Source: Nannochloropsis salina CCMP1776 (lineage: Eukaryota > Sar > Eustigmatophyceae > Eustigmatales > Monodopsidaceae). From it: a DNA stretch of 64,000 nucleotides. The stretch spans positions 1,062,884 through 1,126,883 of the forward strand of contig SDOX01000002.1 in assembly GCA_004565275.1 (NCBI GenBank), read 5' to 3'. Of the stretch, positions 55,996-64,000 are shown one piece after another; within the stretch, counting starts at the first letter, position 1, and every line of letters starts with the position of its first letter. The notes under the pieces were generated by a model. The model saw only the letters and a program-made list of their open reading frames with translations, had not been told where the DNA came from and did no database searches. The position numbers and the translations under genes are program-made.

Positions 55996-58900
55996 CTACG
56001 TGCTCCTCCCTTCTCCCACTTCCTCTTCCCACGACCGTGGATCGTCCATGTATCGGTGAATAAGCTCTGTGAGCCTCCGAACATGTTGAAGGGAGGCTGC
56101 GCCCTTCAAGAGCTGTGCGTGGAGGGACAAGGTCAGTGCTGGGACCAAGACCACGTCACGATGCCGCTGCAGATGGTCGCGTGATTCACTTCCAACCTTT
56201 GGGACGTTCCTGATGGCTCCAATCGTCAAAACCAAGGGAGTCAGGAAGGATGCGCTCGGAGTGGGCGCGGGGAACACTTCAAAGTCGGCTTCGCATGTAG
56301 ACTCCCTGCTCGACGTAATCGCTGGAGATGTCAAAATGACGCATTCGCCTTGGGGAAACGCCCGCACACCCAACCAAGACAGGCTTAGCCCCAACCCCGC
56401 TCCTAAAAAAGTGAAACAGGCGTCAAGGGAAGAGGAGAGGATGCTCGGACACCACCGCATGATCAGCAGGCGTCGGTTGTAATGCACATCGCGGCCGCTG
56501 TTCAGCGCATTAGTCTTGAGAGAAAGCGCACGGGAGATCTCCACGACGGATTTCTGATCCACATCCCGGACTTTCAACAGGGCAAATGTCCCGTCCCGCA
56601 AGCGAAGCTCGCACGACACATTGGCGGTGGGAGCAGGCAGGAACCTTCCGAGCACTTGATGCCCGTTCAATTCAGGGACCTGGCGCAAAGCCAAGGCAAC
56701 CGCACGCATGGCAACGTGTAGGACCGTGATCCCCGGTCCCCCCGTATCTCGGTGTTGCGCGTCGATGTACCGTTTTAATCTCCGGATCTCTACGTGAAAA
56801 CGGACGTGCACCCGTTGTTTAATCCCGTCGTGGCCCCATTCGGTCAAACGGGGGGCGACGCGCCCATCCCCCCCTCCTAGCACGCGACCCGCCCCCAAGG
56901 CGTGTAGGCTCATCAGGTAACGAACTACCAGGACGACACCGGCCACGAAGCCAAGGCCTCGATAAGGCTTGATCCCTTCGGCCAAGCCTTCCCATGCACC
57001 CAAGCCCCACAGGGGGCCAAGCAGAGGGAGAAAGGTTGTACTGTTGACAAGGTGGTAGCAAACCACTGGGAGCAGCAAGAGAGCAATTTGCCATGTGGGA
57101 CTCATGCCTACCAGGCTCCATTCGCGGGAAGACTGCAACAAAGGGATCTGCGGGAATTTCCCGTCCACTTGCGTAGAGCCCCCAGACCGCGCGGGGGCGG
57201 GTCTTTCTGCCGTGTCCACCAAGGTTGTTGGTGTGGTGCCTCGGAAAATGATGGAAGGGGATCCATTCATACGCCTAGCTAGGCTGCTCGACACTCTTCC
57301 AGACTTGGGACTGGCGCAGGGGGTGATGTATCCACCGGTACTGTTGCCGTGTCGTTCCCCGACTCCAAAAGCCGAGTCTCGGTAGGGAGTAGGGGGTTGC
57401 CTGGTCGATGCAGGAGACGAGGGAACGCTCGGTGCCACGCCTCGTAGCTCTTCCTCATCTTCCTCCTCCTCTCCTTCTTTTCTCTCCGCGTGCATGCTAC
57501 TGGTGGGCGTGCCCGTGGGACCCAGTCCCTGGACGGACGACTCGCGACGCAATTTCGACGAAGCCACATGCCCCACGGCGTTCCCTCGATGGCGCGGGGG
57601 CCGTGCATGCGCTTGCCCAGACAAAGCAGTATTGGTGGAACGGGCAAGAGTGGCGGGTACTCTCGAGTGGACGATGGATTGCTGCTCAAGAGGGGTCATG
57701 GCATGGAAATGGAAAGGTTCCGGGGAGGGCGCAAGCGTGTATCGAGGTTTGTCGAGTCCCTGCAGAGGTGGGACGGGGGGCGCTGAATTGGCCCGTATCA
57801 ACGCCGGTCTTGCTGAGGCCGAAGCCGCCGCTTTCCCTCCTACCGGCACATAGGACTTGCCAACCGACGCGCTAGGTCCGTACGAGGAGGGTGGCCGACA
57901 CCCCCGCGCGGCGGCAGTGATCTTTTCCTCGGTGGCCGTGGGGAAAATGTGCATGCGATCCGGGATCAGGGTGGGGCTCCACCGGTTCCAAGTAAGGACA
58001 AGGGGTTCCAAGGCCGCATTGGAGATTTCGACACGGCCCAGGTCGGACCATCCGTCTTCCGCGCCCCCCGACCTGGCCCTCTCTCCGTCCCTGGCACGCC
58101 CGCTATTCCCTCCTTGCTTTCCCCCCCCTCCGCTCGCCCTCAGATATTCGTCCAAAAACTTACGAATGGAAGGGATGACAGAGGCCTGCTTATCTGTCAG
58201 TTCTTTTCGGACCGCCTTGGTCATGATCCCCTGGATGTCCAGCGTGAACAAGCAAAACATGCGCGTGGCCCTGCCCCCCTCGATGGCATCCAGTACCCAC
58301 TGCTCTTGTTGGTGCGCTCGGATGTAACCTTCCTCCTCGGGGTGGGAGGGGTCGTCCACCGCCACCACCACGATGCGCCCTTCCACGTCCTCCACGACCC
58401 GCCAATGCACCAACTGACACAAATCGCGCGTGGGCATGGGGAACATGGCCTTCAAACGCTGATACGTCACCCAGGTGTGTACGTTGTAGAGGACGTCGTG
58501 CGTGGAAAATTCCGCCGCGCTGCACCAAATGTTCACAATGTCCAACGTGGTCAACGCCTTCAAAACAGCCGCGGGCGGGTGTCGGATCACCCCCTCCGAG
58601 CATACCTGCAATACGCTCACATCCGTGGCATCCGTCTCATTCAAATAGGACCAATCCTTGGCATTTTCGCCCGCCCCGCCCTCGGCGTTCCGTTCATCAA
58701 ACACTTCCCACCCCTCCTCACCCACGGCAACCCCGTTCCCGTCCTCCCCTGGATCGCGACCACTTCCCTCCCCGTTACCCAGCGCAGCGCCCATGGACCT
58801 GCTCCGACGTCGGCCATCCACAAAGGGAAATAAGGCTTCCTTCTCAAGCGCGGCGCACACCGCATCCTCCACTTGGGCGGCAATGTGCGGCGCCAGGCTG

Positions 58901-61201
58901 CTTTGAACCTCCTTCATGGTCAAAGGCCGTTGGTGCGTGGCTTTTCGCGGGGGGGTCGTCACGTTCCGAAGGCCCTTGCCGCCCGCTCGACCCAGCGCCC
59001 GACCTGCGGAAGGGAAAGGAGCACTGCCCCGAGCCAATGCGAGGGACGCGCGCGTCTGGCTTTGAGTGCTGGTGCTGGACATGGCATCCAGTGCCAACAG
59101 GCGTCGGTTCAAATTATCCATCGCCGGTGCCACTTGCTGGTTGCTGTATATAGGGAGGTGGAAGGCATTGTCCAGGCGGGTCGCTCCCTTGGGAACCCCC
59201 CCACTTGCGCCCAACCCCCCTCCATGCACCCCCACATTGCCAGACTCCCGTCGAGAAAGCAGGGACGCCGCAAGGGTAGACGAAGGCTGCTGCTCGGCCA
59301 AAAATTTGCGCAAAGAGGCGATAATCAGAGGTTGTCCCTCCGAGACCATGTTCGAGACGGAATGCGGGAGGTTTCCTTTCAAATCCGTCTGCAATAAAAA
59401 GCTCACGTGGGATTCCCGGGGCAAAGGCAGGCAGGGGTCGTAGATCTCCGCCCCGTCCTCGCTTGAGGAGGGGCGAAGGGCGCCGGAGTCCGCCGATGTG
59501 ACGGGCCGGATCACCCATCCCGCCAACAAGCACTCAGCACGCACACATCCAGCTTCCTCAGGATGCCGATCCTCGTCCCCCACCGCCACCACCACGATCG
59601 TCCCGTCGTCCTCCAGGACCTGCCAGTGCACCACGTTGTACATGTCCCGGGCCGAGGTGGGCCAGACGGCTTGGTAGTGGTGGTAGTCCAACCAGGTGTG
59701 CGCGTTGTAGATTTTCATCCGGCGGCCAAAGCCAAAATGCGCGTCGTAGGCCTGGCGCAGACTCAGGTCCATGATGGTCAAGAGCACTGTGACCGGGTGC
59801 ACAGGGATGCGTCCCTCCCCTCGAAAGGAGGCGACGGGACCCGGCTGTCGAAGCACGCGCACGCCCGACCGAGTGCCCACCTCCTCCCAACCCTCTTCCT
59901 GACCCGCCCCCGTGTTCGCCAACAGGGCTCGCATGCCTTCTTGGACCTTCTCCCTCAATTCTGGAGGTATCAGAGACAGGTTTCCCACCGGGGCACTCGC
60001 ATCTGCCCCCGCCGCCCGCCTGCGGGCCGACACAAGCGACCGCCCACCGCCCTCCCCCCCCTCAATCCCTCCCGTCCCTCCACCGGTGCCGTCCCGGGCA
60101 ATTGACCCCTCAAGATTCAGCCCATGCTCGCTGGATGAATGCAGCGAACCACGCTGCTGCTGCTGCTGCTGCTGCCACAAGCGTGTTTCCACAGACGGTT
60201 TTCGGCGCAAAGACACACGCCGTGGCCCCGCCGCCGCCATCTTCAAGGCATGTACCCACTCCTCCATCTCCCCCTGACTGGCAGCAGCCAGATGGTAGGC
60301 TTGGTTGCTATCCGGGTGGGTAATGGCGAAGGGGAAAAGCGGGATGCTTCGCCCTGTTCCTTCCTGCTTGGCTGTGGGCTCTTGCCCGTCCTGGAAGGGT
60401 TGGACGCGACATCCGTCCAAAATGAGCGTGCTTCGGGCCGTAGGGTCGTCCGCTTGCAGGTAGTACTTGAGCACTTTGCCTTGCAAGACAAAAAATCGCG
60501 GCCTCCAGCCTTTGAAGATGTCGCGCTGTTTGTACAGGACCCCTGTCCTGACGAGGGTTTCCTGGGAGGAAGAGAGACCGTCGCTGGAGTACAAGGCGGC
60601 GTTGCCCCCACTTGAGTCCATAAGGGCGGCGCCACCCGTGGCCAGCTCTTCTTCGATCAGGTCCATTTGATCGATGTAGGCGACCATGGCCTGCTCCCGT
60701 GTCATTCCATGCTTCTTTTTCCAAGCCATCCATTTCAAACGTTCGTCCCCCTGACTGGCGTTCGAACTGGGAGGGGCCTTGCTCGCCCGGCAATCTCCGG
60801 CAGTGGCCTGCATCAAGATGCCATAGAGAGCCACGCTTCTGTTGCTGCTAAGTTGGCCTGTAGGGGTTGGTGTGGAGGGCCCAACGGAGACGAGAGCGTG
60901 GGAGGAGGAAAGCGCGCGAGGAGGGGAGCAAGGTATATGACATGACCGACACGAAAGGGAATGACCCCCCTGTCCTCCATGATCCCTCCCGCACATGCAT
61001 GCATGCAATGCACCCCACGGGATCCATTGCCGAGATAAGGGTTGATGGGAGACATGTGTTTCCCCCCCCCCCTCCACCCCACCTCACCAATCGCCCCCCT
61101 GCCCACGTACCACCCCGCTCCAACTCCTGGGCCCGCAGTACCGCCAATTGAAAGTTGCTCGAGACGGCGGACAGCCGAGCTGAGCGGTCTGAGTCAGTCA
61201 T
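55996..61201 (-). CDS. ACB-PH-START-START-acyltransferase-fold lipid protein
   Basis: Exons 61201-61111 and 60857-55996 (253-nt intron) give 1650 aa. The acyl-CoA-binding domain (about 10-95) is split by the intron: FQLAVLRAQELERG|GQLSSNRSVALYGILMQATAGDC and KWMAWKKKHGMTREQAM. PH domain, about 132-240 (GVLYKQRDIFKGWRPRFFVLQGKVLKYY ... MEEWVHALKMA). First START, about 330-552 (YNAHTWLDYHHYQAVWPTSARDM, VSFLLQTDLKGNLP). Second START, about 765-940 (NIWCSAAEF, VHTWVTYQRLKAMFPMPTRDLC, FCLFTLDIQGIMTKAVRKEL). Two membrane segments near 1287 and 1338, and a third inside the C-terminal domain. From about 1378 a domain of the 2-oxoacid dehydrogenase E2/CAT fold: VEIRRLKRYI, LHVAMRAVALALRQVPELNG, FALLKVRDVDQKSVVEISRAL, with LHAQLLKGAASLQHVRRL where E2 has DHRxxDGA. 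The catalytic His/Asp motif is thus lost. A (CTG)n/(CAG)n run at about 60151-60176 codes a poly-Gln. Likely a lipid-binding membrane-contact protein; substrate unknown. Confidence 0.85.
60151..60176. repeat. CTG/CAG microsatellite coding poly-Gln
   Basis: Eight or so CTG triplets (+ strand) lie within the ACB/START gene and read as a Gln run on the minus strand between the PH and first START domain. Confidence 0.85.
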
Positions 61202-62028
61202 GCTTCTCTGGCCCCCAGCTGTCTTGTCTGAAGCTACGGCAGCCGAGACCCCTCCACCCTGTCTGTTGCAAAACTCACGTTCCTGCCTCTTCAATAGGAG
61301 TCCCTCGAAAGGTGTGCCATTTCTCACGGCGCAGTCATGTGCTTCCTCTCCTATGTGTGGTGGTGTGGAGATAGTGACGAATGACTCGCACTCCTTCGAG
61401 CTATCGGGACTTGCCCTTGGTATTTCAGGGTTTGATGTCTTCGCCCATGTCGCTCAAGTCCGTTTCCCACGCCCAAAGCCTTTGGTGGTCAAATAAACGA
61501 AAAAGGAGACACTGCCAGGTTTGGGGCCAAGGCAATGGTGCAAAGGGTCATCTTGGCTGGCCCGAGGGAGGCATTCGTAGTGAACAAGGGACCAAGAAAG
61601 TCAAATTTATGCAGGTGATGGATGGGTTCCTGATGGCCGAATGCGGAGGAGGCGCAACTCGCCTCAGCAGAGCAGGTGACCGCAAACTTGTCACACATAC
61701 CCGCGTGCCCGACAATGTGTGATTGATATTTGGTTGTCGTCAGGCCATGCCGCTCTGTCTTACTGTTTTTTTTCTTATCTTTTATGTCTTCTGCTGGACT
61801 GGCTTGTGATTGCCTTCCACCACACATACGGAAACCATCGCCTTTCCCCGCAAACAAGGAGAAAATTACGTGGTACTATCCGTTGTACATGAGTGTGCTT
61901 TCTTCACGTATTATCAACCAGTCTTATTGATATATCTACAAATCCATGCTTGGTGCGTGCCAATCGATATATTCCCACCTCCCGCCTATGCATTGCTATC
62001 CCCTTATGTGTTACCTTGCCCCTACTCG
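61202..62028. other. Promoter of ACB/START gene; 3' region of TsaD gene
   Basis: 827 bp between two minus-strand genes. Right-hand third is AT-richer. No coding support. Confidence 0.55.
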
Positions 62029-63702
62029 TCACGTTGAGTTCTGCCAAGAAGCAAAGGGCCAACGGGCATGCACATCCCGCCCTTCCACGACATCCGAGTA
62101 ACCCAATCGGAGCTTTTCTATTGCCGCCCAAGCTACCATCACACCGTTGTCTGTGCACAACCGGGGGGGGGGCACTACTAGCTCCCAGTGCGGGAGGGGG
62201 GCTTCCACCTCCATGGTCCCACCACCTTTGTTCTCGCTGCTTGCCTCATCCCATATTCTTTCCTGTTCCTTTTCCAGCCTCCTGGCCAAGCTTCTTTTCT
62301 CACACAAAACCTGCAGGCGGGCCCGGATCGCCTGATTGGATGCCACCCCACCCACCACAGCCAAAGTGTGGACCCCGCGGCTCTCACTCTCCTTCATGGC
62401 CAGGGTCAACCGCTCCTCCAAATGCTGGATCGCCACGTGCTGGAACGAAGCGGCCAAATCTGCTTTTGTCTTGGGGTCGAAGTCCTCCTCCTCCCCCAGA
62501 TTTAGCGCCTCTTTCAGGCGTGTCACCGCCATCCGAAACGCGTTCTTTAACCCGGCGTAGGAAAAATTCAAATTCTTCTTCCCCCGCATCGGGACGGGCA
62601 GCACTACCGCCGTGGGATCTCCTTCTCGGGCGAGTCTTTCCATGGCCGGACCCCCCGCGGCGCCCGTTCCGATCTTCAAAAGGCGGGCTGCCTTGTCGTA
62701 GGCCTCGCCCAGGGCGTCATCCAGGGTCCCGCCCAAGGTGCGATAGCGACCCACCCCCCAACATTCCAGAAGCATGCAGTGGCCTCCCGACACAAGGAGG
62801 GCCAGAAAAGGGAAGCGGGCTTGTGGGGGGATGGGGGACGATGCACTGGTCCCGGTAGCCTCCTCCTTGGGTTCCCGTGAATCGAGAGGTTGCCCGAAGC
62901 GTGCCATCAGACAATGCGCTTCCAAGTGGTGTACAGCCACGAAAGGTTTGTGGAAGGTCGTCGCCAAGGCTTTGGCGGTCTCGGTGCCAACCCTCAGGCA
63001 AATTTCCAGGCCCGGTCCTACCGTTACCCCGACCGCACCGACCTCCGCCACGGAAGCCATCCCGGCCTTCTTTAGCGCCTCCTCGACCATGCTGTCGATG
63101 ACCGAGGCATGGGCATCCCGCGCCAAGCCTGGCACCACCCCGCCCCATTGCTCATGGATTTTGTATTGCGAAGCCAGTGCCTCCCCCAAAATGACCCCGT
63201 CGGAACGGACGACAGCCACGCCCGTGTCGTCGCAACTGGTTTCGATCCCAAGCACCGTGAATACAGGATCTTCCGGGCTGGTTGTGGGTAATCCCGAGGC
63301 GGCTTGGACAAAATTGTCCGCGGAGAAGGATGGGTATTGCCCCGTGTCGGTGCCTTTGGCCATCCCTACGAAGTCTCGGGAGGCTTTGGAGGCCCCGGAC
63401 CCAGCGGGGCGTCGACGTCGGCGGGTACTAGAGGTGACGGAAGCAGGGGCTTGGCTTGTCCCTGTAGACGTTTGTCCGTCAGGGTTACCAGCTGAATGAG
63501 TAGTGGGATCCATGCCCGCCTTGGCAGCCGTAGGAGTGGTAGGAAAGAAAGCTTTGCGGGTCAGTGACCATGATATCCTCTTGGTGCTTGCCTCCATCCA
63601 GCCAAGCCCAGGCCGTGCCAGCTGAAATGCTGAGATTCGCGATAACATGATGACATAGACGGCCTTCAGGGCTTTTTTCCATCTAACGGTCAGTACGAGC
63701 AT
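62029..63702 (-). CDS. TSAD: Organellar TsaD/OSGEPL1 (tRNA threonylcarbamoyltransferase)
   Basis: Single exon, 557 aa, ATG at 63702. Transfers the threonylcarbamoyl group to A37 of ANN-decoding tRNAs (t6A). A 130-residue N-terminal extension, basic and Ser/Thr-rich with a short hydrophobic start (VIMLSRISAFQLA), suggests mitochondrial or plastid import. The core begins FTVLGIETSCDDTGVAVV, the family start, then VPGLARDAHAS, VGVTVGPGLEICLRVG, the metal-binding HxExH as HHLEAH, LVSGGHCMLLE, GGTLDDALGEAYDKAARLL, GGPAMERLA, NLNFSYAGLKNA, AVVGGVASNQAIR, and PPRLCTDNGVMVAWAA with the conserved DN. The last 30 residues are a Trp-containing tail. Bacterial-type rather than Kae1-type, fitting an organellar enzyme. 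Confidence 0.93.
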   Translation of the reverse strand: MLVLTVRWKKALKAVYVIMLSRISAFQLARPGLGWMEASTKRISWSLTRKAFFPTTPTAAKAGMDPTTHSAGNPDGQTSTGTSQAPASVTSSTRRRRRPAGSGASKASRDFVGMAKGTDTGQYPSFSADNFVQAASGLPTTSPEDPVFTVLGIETSCDDTGVAVVRSDGVILGEALASQYKIHEQWGGVVPGLARDAHASVIDSMVEEALKKAGMASVAEVGAVGVTVGPGLEICLRVGTETAKALATTFHKPFVAVHHLEAHCLMARFGQPLDSREPKEEATGTSASSPIPPQARFPFLALLVSGGHCMLLECWGVGRYRTLGGTLDDALGEAYDKAARLLKIGTGAAGGPAMERLAREGDPTAVVLPVPMRGKKNLNFSYAGLKNAFRMAVTRLKEALNLGEEEDFDPKTKADLAASFQHVAIQHLEERLTLAMKESESRGVHTLAVVGGVASNQAIRARLQVLCEKRSLARRLEKEQERIWDEASSENKGGGTMEVEAPLPHWELVVPPPRLCTDNGVMVAWAAIEKLRLGYSDVVEGRDVHARWPFASWQNST

Positions 63703-64000
63703 CTACACCGAAGAATATATTGTGCTGCTAAAGACAGAGTGCGAAACCCGTACGTCTGGGCACGGTTATAGCACCACCTACCGAGCGGTTAACCTTCGTG
63801 ATCCGTGGTAAAACTGCCCCGATGGGAAATCAAGTCCTCCACGCAGACCCTTCAGGATCTATGTAAGTGTACAAATATTTATGAGAGGAAGTACAAATAA
63901 GTACCCGTAAGCCGGGTAAAATCATCGCAAGTCTGGAGGACGGCGAAGCCGTTGCTTCCTCTCAGTCAAGTGCAACGAGAAGGGGAAACGAGCTTTATCT
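63703..64000. promoter_or_regulatory. Upstream region of TsaD gene
   Basis: Promoter side of the TsaD gene at the window edge. I see no tRNA or gene in it. Confidence 0.4.

Overview
The window is nuclear DNA of a unicellular alga with a secondary red-type plastid, most likely a stramenopile and plausibly a eustigmatophyte of the Nannochloropsis kind. Reasons: genes are eukaryotic with short (about 95-375 nt) GT-AG introns; many proteins begin with a signal peptide ending in an A-F or A-Y type site (for example VRAF, SQAF, HGFSP, HAFLP), as in the ASAFAP signals of complex plastids; a plastid-type ATP/ADP translocase and a cytochrome b5 front-end fatty acid desaturase are present. The species is an inference. 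Presence of RIB43A, a flagellar ribbon protein, would be unexpected in a strictly non-flagellate genus.

Layout. 1-12.2 kb: a plastid-type Mpv17/PMP22 membrane protein (+), a SerC-like phosphoserine aminotransferase (-), a TLC-type ATP/ADP translocase in three exons (-), a tubulin-tyrosine-ligase-like enzyme (-) and a second Mpv17/PMP22 protein (-). 13-19.3 kb: a divergent methylthioribose-kinase-like gene with a long low-complexity tail (-), head to head with an SLC43-like MFS transporter (+). 19.8-25 kb: RIB43A (-) head to head with a 1236-residue SFI1-like centrin-binding repeat protein (+). 25-30 kb: methionyl-tRNA synthetase (-) head to head with a thioredoxin-fold ferredoxin/TPR fusion (+). 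30-31.4 kb is an extreme pyrimidine tract. 31.4-40.3 kb: LSM14/Scd6 (-), an ankyrin protein (+), plastid-type glutathione reductase (-), a mitochondrial-type 3-ketoacyl-CoA thiolase (+). 40.6-47 kb: an unrecognised 272-aa protein (-), a six-hairpin-glycosidase-like protein (+), the desaturase (-). 48.5-55.6 kb: a DNAJC7-like TPR/J co-chaperone (+), a CSRNP/AXUD1-like nuclear protein (-), a CDF metal transporter (+). 56-63.7 kb: a 1650-aa ACB-PH-START-START-acyltransferase-fold protein (-) and an organellar TsaD (-).

The genes do not form one pathway. Recurrent themes are plastid or membrane transport (translocase, Mpv17 pair, MFS, CDF), lipid handling (desaturase, thiolase, ACB/START protein), cytoskeleton/basal body (RIB43A, SFI1, TTL) and translation/RNA (MetRS, TsaD, LSM14). 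Gene order alternates strands, with many head-to-head pairs separated by 130-1400 bp. Exon joins were worked out by eye from splice sites and reading phase; most sum exactly to whole codons. Two genes (MetRS and the kinase-like gene) need one base changed in a long G/C homopolymer to stay open, which suggests consensus errors. I saw no tRNA, rRNA, CRISPR, virus-derived or transposable element that I could support.
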